Below are positions 9,469-18,099 of a DNA stretch of 64,000 bases, piece after piece. The notes under the pieces are model-generated. The model was not told where the DNA came from. It saw nothing but the letters and a program-made list of their open reading frames with translations, and searched no databases. The DNA comes from Pseudacidobacterium ailaaui. GTDB taxonomy: Bacteria > Acidobacteriota > Terriglobia > Terriglobales > Acidobacteriaceae. Numbering within the stretch: position 1 is the first letter of the stretch; each line of letters starts with the position of its first letter. A program made the translations under genes and the position numbers. The stretch covers positions 3,069,001 through 3,133,000 of the forward strand of contig NZ_JIAL01000001.1 of assembly GCF_000688455.1 (NCBI RefSeq). Direction: 5' to 3'.

Positions 9469-10503
9469 ATGCGAGTTGGTCTGCTTACTGGAGGCGGGGA
9501 CTGCCCCGGTCTGAATGCAGTGATTCATGCTGTGGTGAAAAAGGGCATTTACCACTATGGCGATGAGTTTGTCGGCTTTCTGGAGGGCTGGCGTGGTGTT
9601 CTGGAGAACCTGACGACGCCGCTGACCCTTGAGGCCGTGGACGGAATTCTGGACCAGGGCGGCACGATTCTGCGCACTTCACGCACCAACGTCCGCAAGA
9701 TTGAAGGGGGCATTGAGAAGTGCATTGCCAATCTGAAGGCCAATAAGATTGATGCGCTGATCGCCATTGGCGGCGATGATACCCAGTCGGTGACCAACGC
9801 GCTGGTCAAGGCCGGCGTACCCGGCGTGGGCGTTCCCAAGACGATTGACAACGACCTTTACGGCACCGACGCGTGTTTTGGCTTTGATACCGCTGTCTCC
9901 ATCGCGACGGAAGCCATTGACCGGCTGCATACGACCGCCGAAGCCCATAACCGAGTCATTGTCTGCGAAGTGATGGGCAGAGACGCAGGCTGGATCGCAC
10001 TGACCGCAGGCGTTGCCGGAGGCGCACATGCCATTCTGGTTCCGGAAAAGCCGATTGATATTGACCACGTCTGCAAGCTGCTCAAATACAACCACGATCA
10101 CGGGAAGAAGTATGGCATTGTGGTTGTGGCAGAGGGGGCAAAGCTGCCCAGTGGCGGCCAGGCTACCGTGGGTGGCAAGGTAGACAGCTTTGGTCACGCA
10201 CGGCTGGGGGGAATCGCCCAGGCACTGGCAGAGCTGATTGAAGAGAAGACCGGCTATGAAACCCGCTCGGTCAACCTTGGGCACACCCAGCGCGGTGGTA
10301 CTCCTACAGCTTATGACCGGATGCTCTCGACCCGCTACGGTCTGGCGGCGATTGACCTGGTACATCAAGGAAATTTCGGACGACTCGTGGTGCTGCGCGG
10401 AACAGAAATTAAAGACATTCCGTTGGAAGAAGCCATTTCAAAGAACAGAACAGTGGATGAGCATTTTCTTGAAATCCTTAATGGACTCGAACCGAAGGTG
10501 TAG
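9469..10503 (+). CDS. 6-phosphofructokinase with PPi-dependent signature residues
   Basis: The 344-residue enzyme phosphorylates fructose 6-phosphate in glycolysis. It begins RVGLLTGGGDCPGLNAVI, carries the phosphate-donor loop GGDDT at 101-105, the catalytic PKTIDND at 123-129, MGRDAGW, and the LGHTQRGG effector/substrate region. Numbering coincides with E. coli PfkA, so position 104 is Asp instead of Gly and position 124 is Lys instead of Gly. In the family Asp104 plus Lys124 marks pyrophosphate-dependent enzymes, so PPi is the likely donor and the step may be reversible. A GAAGGAG site precedes the ATG, a promoter is visible upstream, and a strong terminator follows, so it looks monocistronic. 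Confidence 0.93.
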   Translation: MRVGLLTGGGDCPGLNAVIHAVVKKGIYHYGDEFVGFLEGWRGVLENLTTPLTLEAVDGILDQGGTILRTSRTNVRKIEGGIEKCIANLKANKIDALIAIGGDDTQSVTNALVKAGVPGVGVPKTIDNDLYGTDACFGFDTAVSIATEAIDRLHTTAEAHNRVIVCEVMGRDAGWIALTAGVAGGAHAILVPEKPIDIDHVCKLLKYNHDHGKKYGIVVVAEGAKLPSGGQATVGGKVDSFGHARLGGIAQALAELIEEKTGYETRSVNLGHTQRGGTPTAYDRMLSTRYGLAAIDLVHQGNFGRLVVLRGTEIKDIPLEEAISKNRTVDEHFLEILNGLEPKV

Positions 10504-10523
10504 GGTCCACTCCGCAGACGGAC

Positions 10524-10560
10524 AAAAGGCTGGAGACATCTATCTCCAGCCTTTTCTGTT
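10524..10560 (+). terminator. intrinsic terminator after phosphofructokinase
   Basis: A 13-bp perfect stem, AAAAGGCTGGAGA (10524-10536) with TCTCCAGCCTTTT (10543-10555), encloses a 6-base loop. It is followed by CTGTT and begins 21 bp after the stop codon. Confidence 0.9.
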
Positions 10561-10688
10561 GCCAGCTCTCGATACTTCATTAATTACTTTAAGCAATTGA
10601 CTGCGGGAACCATTTTGGTTAACAGGAGAAAACCCGCATATTTACGGTCGAAACCCGAGGTTTTTCCTCAACTATAAGGAAAAGTTCT

Positions 10689-10718
10689 TGAATTTCAGGA
10701 GGAAAACGGGGTATAAGC
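10689..10718 (+). promoter_or_regulatory. promoter candidate for the excisionase-like gene
   Basis: TTGAAT at 10689-10694 and TATAAG at 10713-10718 are spaced by 18 bp and lie 55 bp before the ATG at 10773. The surrounding region 10561-10772 is otherwise AT-rich and shows no gene. Confidence 0.45.
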
Positions 10719-10772
10719 ACAGGGCCGGGAAAATTCTTCAGGCGGCATCATGATTTTCAGTGGGGGCAGAAA

Positions 10773-11033
10773 ATGAAAACGTCAGCAGCGCGCAGTGAAG
10801 TTCGTGAGGTCATGGACATTCGGCAAGCAGCAGAATATCTTGGCATCAGTCCCGACACTCTTTATAAATATGCCTCGGAAAGCTTTGTTCCCGCTTTTAA
10901 ACTGGGGAACCGCTGGCGGTTCAAAAAATCGCGGCTGGACGATTGGATGGACCAGCAATCCGGCGGAGCTTCCCGGGCGGAGATCAGGGTGGTCCGGCCG
11001 CGGCAAAAGAAACCGGTCCGGGCGGCACGATAA
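10773..11033 (+). CDS. excisionase-family helix-turn-helix DNA-binding protein
   Basis: This 86-residue protein contains the HTH_17/MerR-like winged helix typical of excisionase-family proteins: MDIRQAAEYLGISPDTLYKYASE followed by the wing FKLGNRWRFKKSRLDDWM. The C-terminal tail is strongly basic (RVVRPRQKKPVRAAR), which would help non-specific DNA binding. The ATG has GGGGG upstream at good spacing. There is no integrase or other mobile gene next to it, so it is more likely a small chromosomal regulator than a recombination factor. Its target is unknown. Confidence 0.8.
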   Translation: MKTSAARSEVREVMDIRQAAEYLGISPDTLYKYASESFVPAFKLGNRWRFKKSRLDDWMDQQSGGASRAEIRVVRPRQKKPVRAAR

Positions 11034-11145
11034 GACGGCTTTTGGGCGGCTTTCCTTTAAGAATTTCTGTTGAAAAACAGGCATACGGAATGCCTTGCGT
11101 CATGGCGTGAGCGTATACTCGCCAGCTGATGGGGGAGTAACGTTT

Positions 11146-11616
11146 ATGGAAACGACAGAGGCACGATTGATTCCGCACCTGACGGTGAGCGATGCCGCAG
11201 CGGCCATTGATTTTTATAAAAAGGCCTTCAACGCTGTGGAAGTTGCCCGGCATATCGCCCCGGATGGAAAACGCATCATGCATGCTCGGGTGGAACTCTT
11301 TGGCAGTGCATTGATGCTGAACGACGATTTTTGCGATTATACCGGGGGAAAAAGCAATACCCCGGAGGCGCTCTCCGGCTCTCCGGTGACATTGCACCTG
11401 CAGGTAGATGATGCACGCCGGGTATGGGATTTGGCGGTGGCAGCAGGGGCCAAGGTTGTCATGCCATTACAGGAACAGTTTTGGGGCGATATTTATGGCA
11501 TGTTCATCGATCCCTTTGGCCACAAATGGTCCGTTGGAGAGACCGTGAAAAAACTCAGCGAGACCCAAATTCAGGAAGGAGCAAAGCAAGCCTTTGGGCA
11601 TGCCCCCAGGGCTTAA
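11146..11616 (+). CDS. VOC-fold (glyoxalase/PhnB-like) protein
   Basis: From the ATG at 11146, which has GGGGGAG nearby, the protein is 156 residues; the longer frame starting at 11095 lacks such a site. It has the single-domain VOC pattern of PhnB/YdeK-like proteins: LIPHLTVSDAAAAIDFYKKAF at the start, ELFGSALMLND in the middle and WGDIYGMFIDPFGHKWSVGE at the end. PhnB-like members are widespread and mostly without a known substrate, so only the fold can be assigned. Confidence 0.82.
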   Translation: METTEARLIPHLTVSDAAAAIDFYKKAFNAVEVARHIAPDGKRIMHARVELFGSALMLNDDFCDYTGGKSNTPEALSGSPVTLHLQVDDARRVWDLAVAAGAKVVMPLQEQFWGDIYGMFIDPFGHKWSVGETVKKLSETQIQEGAKQAFGHAPRA

Positions 11617-11665
11617 AGCAGAAGTTCTCCGGACAGACCCTGTACCGCCGGGGGAAGGCTGCGAT

Positions 11666-12520
11666 TCAGCGGATCTGAATCTCCCCGGAGCCAGTTTCGG
11701 CACGAACTGTCGGGCCTCCTCCGTGGATGTCTCCCATGACGTGATGAGAGTTGAGGTTGCCGTGGATGGTCAGAGGTTGGCTGCTATGGATGGAGCCAGA
11801 TCCGGAGGACGCATCCAGCGAGAAGTGTGCATCTCCTGTGATCATGGTGATGGAGCCCGAGCCGGTTTCGAGTTTCCATGAGGCCGTAGGCTGTCCCTGA
11901 ATTTCCAGATCACCTGAGCCAGTTTCGGCAAAAAGGGCGCCCTGAACATTTTTCAGACGAATGCTTCCGCTGCCGGTCTGCGCCTTGACATTATCAGATG
12001 CGAGCATTTCCGCGCGAATCTCTCCGGAGCCAGTTTCGAGTAGGACCTGGCGAGACAGCCCCGAGGCATCAATGGATCCCGAGCCAGTGCTGATCTTTGC
12101 CGGGCCACTCAGGTTGGTGATGTGAATATCGCCAGAGCCGCTGCTTGCGGAAAGGTCTGTACCTTTCGGGGCTGTGATGTCGTAATCAATCGAAACATTG
12201 TGTTCGTTCAGGTGCTTTCCAATGGAAACCGTGTTGCCATTTTGCTCAATCGGAGGGTTGGAAACAATTTGTTGTACTCGCTGCTCGGGTGAAGAGCTGT
12301 CCATCCAGCTGCCCCATTTGCCGGCATGAACGTGTCCAATGATGTGAATCCTGGAGTCCTGTCCCGCAGTGACCCGAATCGAACCGGACCCGGTGCTGAT
12401 GCTGAGTGTTGCCGGACCATTGACGTGCAGTGTTTTATCGAAAGTGCCGTCGGCGGCAAACAGGGCCGCGGGACAAAGCAGCAGCAAAACTGCAGACGAT
12501 TTTTGAAAGACAGATACCAT
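11666..12520 (-). CDS. secreted DUF4097 auto-adhesin-like protein with GSG repeats
   Basis: The ATG at 12520 has AGGAGAA at good spacing and gives 284 residues. A signal peptide (SAVLLLLCPAALFAADG) is followed by a repetitive beta-strand region. Short units ending in the triplet Gly-Ser-Gly recur about ten times (STGSGSI, SSGSGDI, ETGSGEI and similar), spaced roughly 18-22 residues apart, as in DUF4097 proteins predicted to form a right-handed beta-helix. Function in this family is not settled. It is the second gene after an efflux adaptor, 26 bp away, so both are probably co-transcribed and the protein works in the envelope. Confidence 0.8.
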   Translation of the reverse strand: MVSVFQKSSAVLLLLCPAALFAADGTFDKTLHVNGPATLSISTGSGSIRVTAGQDSRIHIIGHVHAGKWGSWMDSSSPEQRVQQIVSNPPIEQNGNTVSIGKHLNEHNVSIDYDITAPKGTDLSASSGSGDIHITNLSGPAKISTGSGSIDASGLSRQVLLETGSGEIRAEMLASDNVKAQTGSGSIRLKNVQGALFAETGSGDLEIQGQPTASWKLETGSGSITMITGDAHFSLDASSGSGSIHSSQPLTIHGNLNSHHVMGDIHGGGPTVRAETGSGEIQIR

Positions 12521-12546
12521 TTTGTTCTCCTGGCGAATGTCCTGCA

Positions 12547-13767
12547 TTATTGTTGCAAAACGACAGTGTCTCCTTCCTTCAGTCCCTCAAGAATCTCGGT
12601 CTTGCTTCCGTTTGAGATTCCGAGCTTTACCGGGACCTTGCGCTGCCCATCTTTCTGTTTTGGGTCAGGGACAAAGGCGAAGGCATTCTTCTGGTTGTCA
12701 TAGACAATTGCCTGTTCAGGAACAGTAAGTGCGTTCTTGTGTTCCGTAATCAGAATCTCTGCATTGGCAGTCATGTTGGCTTTCAGCTCGCCGGTAGGAT
12801 TGTCAATCGAGACGCGAACCTCAAAGGTGGTCACATTGTCCTTTTCAACCCCAAGAGGTGCAATTTTTGTGACCTTGCCATGGAAGGTCTTATTGGGAAA
12901 GGACTCAACGCGGATCCGTGCCGGCTGGCCAAGGTATACGCTGCCGATGTCGGCCTCGTCCACTTTTCCCTGAACATAGACCTGTGTTGTATCGCCAAGT
13001 GTCATGACCAACGTGGCTGTAGATCCGAGAACCAGAATTGAACTGACCGCATCGCCAATCTCCACGTCGCGAGACAAAACGACGCCGTCGATAGGAGAGA
13101 CCAGAGTGGTGTAGCTGAGTTGCTCGTTGAGCTGGTCGAGGCTGGCCTGGGCCTCCCTGACCTGGGCTTCGGCCTGCTTTAATTTGGCTTCATCCACCTG
13201 GATCTGCGCCAGTGCCGCATCCCTCTTGTTCTTTTCAGCAACGTAATTGCGCTGCGCGTCATCGAGCACCTGCTGGGAAACGATTCCATCCTTTTGCATG
13301 GCGAGATTGCGCTCGTAAGTTGATTGATAGAGAGGCAGATCCGGGGCCGCAGCGTTGACCCGGTCCTGGGCGATATTTGCCTGGTAAGTGACGACATTGG
13401 CCTGGGCTGCGGAAAGCTGCGCCTTTTGCGCCGCTACCTGGGCAAGAATTTCCTGCTGATCAAGTTGCGCCAGCACCTGTCCTTTGTGTACATGCTGATT
13501 GATGTCGACGAACAGTTTTTCGACGATGCCGCTGGCTTTGGATTTGAGCTCCACTTTGGTAATGGGCTGGATCTTGCCAGTAGCCACAACGCTCTTTGCG
13601 ATGTCAGCACGCGAAGCTTTTGCCAGACGGCCGGAGTCAATTTTTGTCCCGCTGCCATGTGCTGCCGAAACAATCACAATCAGAATGATGAGCGAGGCCG
13701 CCGAGATACTACCCCAGAGCCACCATCTTTTTTTCTTTCGCTGCACAGCCACTGGACATACTCCCAC
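12547..13767 (-). CDS. MacA/HlyD-type periplasmic adaptor protein
   Basis: The 406-residue protein has a short cytoplasmic basic N-terminus (QRKKKRWW), one membrane anchor at about residues 18-36, and the order lipoyl half, coiled-coil hairpin, lipoyl half, beta-barrel. Visible pieces are GKIQPITKVELKSKASGIV, the long helical AQLSAAQANV to EAQASLDQLNEQL region, SPIDGVVLSRDVEIGDAV and the barrel EADIGSVYLGQPARIRVESF. Such adaptors link a MacB-like permease/ATPase to an outer-membrane channel. Neither partner is adjacent, so the pump it serves is unclear. The gene is divergent from the CNNM-type gene. Confidence 0.9.
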   Translation of the reverse strand: MGVCPVAVQRKKKRWWLWGSISAASLIILIVIVSAAHGSGTKIDSGRLAKASRADIAKSVVATGKIQPITKVELKSKASGIVEKLFVDINQHVHKGQVLAQLDQQEILAQVAAQKAQLSAAQANVVTYQANIAQDRVNAAAPDLPLYQSTYERNLAMQKDGIVSQQVLDDAQRNYVAEKNKRDAALAQIQVDEAKLKQAEAQVREAQASLDQLNEQLSYTTLVSPIDGVVLSRDVEIGDAVSSILVLGSTATLVMTLGDTTQVYVQGKVDEADIGSVYLGQPARIRVESFPNKTFHGKVTKIAPLGVEKDNVTTFEVRVSIDNPTGELKANMTANAEILITEHKNALTVPEQAIVYDNQKNAFAFVPDPKQKDGQRKVPVKLGISNGSKTEILEGLKEGDTVVLQQ

Positions 13768-13868
13768 AAATCAGTCTCATGGCGGCTGTAGATACTCCGC
13801 CTGCCAGGTATACGTAGAGGAAAAGGAATTGGTTCCCGGACCCTGTCCTCTTGATAGACTCAGAAAAA

Positions 13869-15233
13869 ATGTCTGGATTTCTGCTTTTCCGGTTTGTTTC
13901 CATCGCCATGCTGATTCTGGCCAACGGATTTTTTGTGGCAGCAGAATTCGCCATTGTCAGCTTGCGCGATACCAGAGTGGAACAACTGATTGCGCAGAGG
14001 AGGCCGGGAGCGCGCATCGTCCGGCGGCTGCAGCAGAACCTTGGAGACTTTCTGCCTGCAGTCCAGTTTGGAGTTACGCTGTGCAGTCTTGCTTTGGGCT
14101 GGATTGGCGAGCCGGTGGTTGCAGACATTTTTGAGGTGTGGCTGGCAAATGTGCCCCACGCGAGGGTCTATGCGCATTTGATTGCAGTTCCGGTGGCCTT
14201 TGCGCTCATTACCTATTTTCACGTGCTGCTTGGGGAGCTGGTTCCAAAGTCACTGGCCCTGCGAAAGGTAGACCAGATGGCGCTGGGCGTTGCCGGTCCG
14301 ATGGATGCGTTTATCCGCGTGACGCGTCCGGCGGTGCGGCTGATGAACCGGTCTGCCTCCCTGGTACTGAAACTATTTCATGCCCCCATGGCGCATGAGT
14401 CTTCCGTGCACACCCCGGAAGAGTTGAAGCTGGTGGCGACAGCGGCGCGTCGTTCCGGTGTGTTGCCGGAATTTCAGGAATCGTTGATTCATCGTGTGGT
14501 GGAGGCCAATGATATTTCTGCCAGAGAGATCATGACGCCCCGCCAGCGCATCTTCTCTCTTCCGGCCGACATGCTTGTAGAAGAGGCTAGTGCGCGCATC
14601 ATTGAGGAGCAGCACTCACGTGTTCCTGTCTATGATCCGGCGCGAGGGCAGGACTACATCATCGGCGTCGTCTACTCAAAAGAGATATCGAGATTGATGC
14701 ATTTCCGGGCCATGGCCCGCACACGGTTTGCGGATGCGCCATTTTCTGAGCTGCGGCTGCGGCAGGTAATGCGCGAAGTGCTCGTAGTGCCGGAGACCAA
14801 ACCTGTCCTGGATCTGCTGCGAGAGTTTCAGCAGCGCCGCCGGCACCTGGCCATTGTTGTCGATGAATTCGGCACGACGGTCGGGCTGGTCACGGTAGAG
14901 GACGCAATCGAGCAGCTCATTGGCGAAGTCGAAGATGAATTTGATGTGACGGTGCGCAGGCCTTTGACTTCAGCCAGCGGAGGGGTCGTCCTTGATGGAA
15001 GCGTCAACCTGCGCGATCTAGAAACACAGATGAACTGGCATTTGCCCCGTGATGGAGGAGCAGAGACGCTGGCTGGTTTCTTGCTGGCCCGGCTGGGGAG
15101 GATCCCCCGGGGAGGCGAATGTGTGGAGTACGAAGGCCGTAGGATCACCGTGGCCGAGATGAGCGGTCATCGCATCAGCAAAGTACTTGTACAGGAGATT
15201 GCTCAACAAGAGAAGACGGAGAAGGCCTCCTGA
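13869..15233 (+). CDS. CNNM/HlyC-CorC family membrane protein with CBS pair
   Basis: I start this gene at the ATG at 13869 (454 residues); a TTG at 13851 would add six. It has a CNNM membrane domain of about four helices beginning MLILANGFFVAAEFAIVSL, a CBS pair (AREIMTPRQRIFSLPADM and VMREVLVVPETKPVLDLLREFQ), the conserved VVDEFGTTVGLVTVEDAIEQLIGEVEDE, and a C-terminal CorC/HlyC transporter-associated domain. The family is linked to Mg2+ or Co2+ transport, although the old hemolysin name persists. The stop overlaps the next start in TGATG, suggesting translational coupling with the permease that follows. Confidence 0.9.
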   Translation: MSGFLLFRFVSIAMLILANGFFVAAEFAIVSLRDTRVEQLIAQRRPGARIVRRLQQNLGDFLPAVQFGVTLCSLALGWIGEPVVADIFEVWLANVPHARVYAHLIAVPVAFALITYFHVLLGELVPKSLALRKVDQMALGVAGPMDAFIRVTRPAVRLMNRSASLVLKLFHAPMAHESSVHTPEELKLVATAARRSGVLPEFQESLIHRVVEANDISAREIMTPRQRIFSLPADMLVEEASARIIEEQHSRVPVYDPARGQDYIIGVVYSKEISRLMHFRAMARTRFADAPFSELRLRQVMREVLVVPETKPVLDLLREFQQRRRHLAIVVDEFGTTVGLVTVEDAIEQLIGEVEDEFDVTVRRPLTSASGGVVLDGSVNLRDLETQMNWHLPRDGGAETLAGFLLARLGRIPRGGECVEYEGRRITVAEMSGHRISKVLVQEIAQQEKTEKAS

Positions 15234-16156
15234 TGCGGGTGCTTCGCATACTGCTGATGCGACTGATGTACATTCTGCCAGTCATCTGGCTCGTGGTGAC
15301 GCTGGTTTTCCTGCTGATCCACATCGTGCCGGGTGATCCGGTGGAGCAGATGCTGGGGGAAGGTGCACGCACACAGGACATCGCCGCTCTCCGCCATGCT
15401 TATGGGCTGGATGTCCCCATAGGAACGCAGTATCTGCACTACTGGCGAGGTGTGCTGCACGGAGACCTGGGTCGTTCCCTCCGGTTGAATGATTCTGTGA
15501 CGCATCTGGTGCTGACGCGATACCCGTACACACTGGAGCTGACGCTGGCAGCGTTGGTCATTGCTTTGGTACTTGCTGTTCCGGCTGGAATCAGCGCGGC
15601 ACTGCACCGCTCGCGTTGGCAGGACCATACGGTCGGTGTGGTCAGTTTGCTCGGTCTGTCATTTCCGGTCTTTGCTTCTGGGCCAATTCTTATCCTGCTG
15701 GTCTCCATCAAACTCGGCTGGCTGCCTGTTAGCGGGGCGGGAGGGTGGGACCACCTTGTCTTGCCCGCGTGTACGATGGGTGCGGCCCTGGCTGCGATTC
15801 TGACTCGCATGGTGCGCACGGCCATGCTGGAAGAGCTGGGACAGGACTATATCCGAACGGCACGCGCCAAGGGTCTGCCGGAGCGGACGGTGGTCTATAA
15901 ACATGCCCTGCGCAACGCAATGGTTCCTGTACTGACGCTGGTAGGACTGCAATTTGGCGCGCTTCTGGCCGGGGCGATCGTGACCGAGACAATATTCAGT
16001 TGGCCGGGAATCGGACGGCTGACCCTTTCCGCTATCTCCAATCGGGACTATGCTCTGGTACAGGGCTGTATCCTCGCCGTCGGGCTCACCTATGTGCTGG
16101 TGAATCTCGTCACGGATTTGCTTTATATGGTTGTGAATCCGCGGGTCCGTAGCTGA
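15233..16156 (+). CDS. DppB/OppB-type ABC transporter permease, orphan
   Basis: The 307-residue integral membrane protein has six predicted helices and the BPD_transp_1 signature. The N-terminus RLMYILPVIWLVVTLVFLLIHIVPGDP is typical of DppB. The EAA loop that contacts the ATPase is EELGQDYIRTARAKGLPERTV, and ITETIFSWPGIG-like VTETIFSWPGIGRLTL follows. Normally a DppC permease, two ATPases and a binding protein are adjacent; none is present, so the other subunits must be elsewhere. It overlaps the CNNM-type gene by one base. Confidence 0.9.
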   Translation: MRVLRILLMRLMYILPVIWLVVTLVFLLIHIVPGDPVEQMLGEGARTQDIAALRHAYGLDVPIGTQYLHYWRGVLHGDLGRSLRLNDSVTHLVLTRYPYTLELTLAALVIALVLAVPAGISAALHRSRWQDHTVGVVSLLGLSFPVFASGPILILLVSIKLGWLPVSGAGGWDHLVLPACTMGAALAAILTRMVRTAMLEELGQDYIRTARAKGLPERTVVYKHALRNAMVPVLTLVGLQFGALLAGAIVTETIFSWPGIGRLTLSAISNRDYALVQGCILAVGLTYVLVNLVTDLLYMVVNPRVRS

Positions 16157-16341
16157 AGAAGATCTTTTACCGGTTGGGCAATGGGCTGCACTCCCAAAAT
16201 GGTCTGTCGCATATTTTTCCTGAGCGGCGGCTCTTCACAAAAGTACAGAAAAATGACGATGATATATGTTTCAGGCCCCTACCTTGGGCCGTCATCGAGC
16301 GTGTAGACTGAGGATATCTCCCCTGAAAGTAAAGAGTAGGA

Positions 16342-18027
16342 ATGGCACTTCTTCAACCCAAACTTAACCTGAAAGTATCGCAGCGGCAGATCCTCACGCC
16401 CGGGCTGATGCAGATGGTGAGCGTGCTTGCGCTGAACAAGATCGAGTTGAAGGAGATGATTCAGGCCGAGATTGCGGAAAATCCGATCCTCGAAGAGTTG
16501 GAAGAAAACGTTCCTTTGCTGGATGATGTGGCCAGCCGGGAAGAACAACTGGCGCAGCCAACAGAGAGCAGCTTTGGCGATGCCGCCATAAAGAAATCGG
16601 ACCCTTTTGATGAGATAGATTTCGGCTCTTATTTTCAAGAGTATCTGGACCCGGGCTTCCGCTCCCCGGACAGCTTTGAGGTCTCGGAAAAACCCTCAAT
16701 CGAGAATTTTCTTTCCCGACCGGGCACACTCACAGACCACCTTAGCTGGCAGCTTGGATCTCTGAACATCTCACCTGCCGTGCGTGACGCGGCGGAATAT
16801 ATCATCGGCAACCTGAATGAAGATGGTTACCTTACCGCAACCGATGAGGAACTGCTTGAGGGGCATCTGCGCGAGCAGTTAGAGCCGGAGCACGACCACG
16901 GTGTTGTTCCGGCCGTCCGTCCGGAATTCCGAATGACTGACATTCCGGAGGCGATCCGGGAGCGGGCCCGAGGACATCTGGCAACGGCATTGGAAGTTGT
17001 CAGGTCTCTTGATCCGTTAGGCGTAGGGGCACGCGACCTTCGTGAATGCCTGTTACTACAACTGGATGCCCAGCGTCATGAATTTGAACTCATCTATCAG
17101 AGGCAGAAACACGCGGCGCAGGCTCCGGAAATTCATGCTTCGACAGAAGAGATCTCCGAAGATCTGGCAGGAGAAGACCACAAGCATGGAATGAATGGCA
17201 ATGGGCATGCCCAGCGCCTGGCTGTATTTCAGGCCGCAAGAGAGATTGCGGACAAGCACCTGCTGCTGCTGCAGAAGCGCGACATGCGGGAGGTGGCAAA
17301 AGCTGCTGGATGCTCGGTAGAAATTGCCCGGCAGGCCGTGGATCTGATTCGCACCCTCGATCCACGTCCGGGACAGCGTTATAACCGTTCAGAGACGCGC
17401 CTGATTGAGCCGGATGTCGCCTTCGTGAAGCGCGGCGATGACTATGTTGTCGTGATGAACGATGAAGATATGCCTTCTCTGCGTCTAAACCAGGGATACC
17501 GTCGTATGATTACGCAGGACGGGACAGAAAAAGAGGTCCGGGACTACGTAAAAGAACGCTACCGCTCTGCGCTGCAGCTGATGCGGAACATAGAACAGCG
17601 GAAGAACACGATCCTGCGGACCTGCGAGGCCATCGTGCGGCGGCAGAAGGAGTTTCTGGAAAAGGGCGTGGAATCGCTCAAGCCGATGATGATCAAGGAA
17701 GTGGCGGAAGAAATTGGTGTGCATCCATCCACAGTGAGCCGCGCTGTATCCAACAAATATGTACATACTCCGCAGGGAGTTTACGAGCTGCGCTTTTTCT
17801 TTTCGGAGGGAGTCAACGGACCGGAAGGTGCGGGCACTCCCTTGATGCTGCTCAAACGGAAGGTAAAAAAACTGATTGAAGAGGAGGACCCCAAAAAACC
17901 GCTGACCGATGATCAGATCGCAAATATGCTTCAGTCACAGGGAATCAACGTGACACGCCGTACCGTGGCCAAATATCGCGAGGACATGAGAATTCCGAGC
18001 ACCCATCAGCGTCGGGTACGGAGTTGA
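16342..18027 (+). CDS. rpoN: RNA polymerase sigma-54 factor
   Basis: RpoN recruits RNA polymerase to -24/-12 promoters and needs enhancer-binding ATPases. The 561-residue protein shows the three expected regions. The Gln/Leu-rich activator-binding N-terminus is LNLKVSQRQILTPGLMQMVSVLALN, with ELKEMIQAEIAENPILEE next. An acidic linker follows, then the core-binding domain with LDPLGVGARDLRECLLLQL. The DNA-binding end has the HTH at IGVHPSTVSRAVSNKYV and the RpoN box TRRTVAKYRE. It is followed by hpf and rapZ, a widely conserved order. A GC-rich stem-loop (GGCCC 16274-16278 with GGGCC 16286-16290) lies in the 185-bp upstream region. Confidence 0.96.
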   Translation: MALLQPKLNLKVSQRQILTPGLMQMVSVLALNKIELKEMIQAEIAENPILEELEENVPLLDDVASREEQLAQPTESSFGDAAIKKSDPFDEIDFGSYFQEYLDPGFRSPDSFEVSEKPSIENFLSRPGTLTDHLSWQLGSLNISPAVRDAAEYIIGNLNEDGYLTATDEELLEGHLREQLEPEHDHGVVPAVRPEFRMTDIPEAIRERARGHLATALEVVRSLDPLGVGARDLRECLLLQLDAQRHEFELIYQRQKHAAQAPEIHASTEEISEDLAGEDHKHGMNGNGHAQRLAVFQAAREIADKHLLLLQKRDMREVAKAAGCSVEIARQAVDLIRTLDPRPGQRYNRSETRLIEPDVAFVKRGDDYVVVMNDEDMPSLRLNQGYRRMITQDGTEKEVRDYVKERYRSALQLMRNIEQRKNTILRTCEAIVRRQKEFLEKGVESLKPMMIKEVAEEIGVHPSTVSRAVSNKYVHTPQGVYELRFFFSEGVNGPEGAGTPLMLLKRKVKKLIEEEDPKKPLTDDQIANMLQSQGINVTRRTVAKYREDMRIPSTHQRRVRS

Positions 18028-18099
18028 GGTAGAATCTACAAACCTGCTGAGGATTTGTGCATCTCCAGCAGTACAACATTTGGGAAGGGAGCTTTCGCC

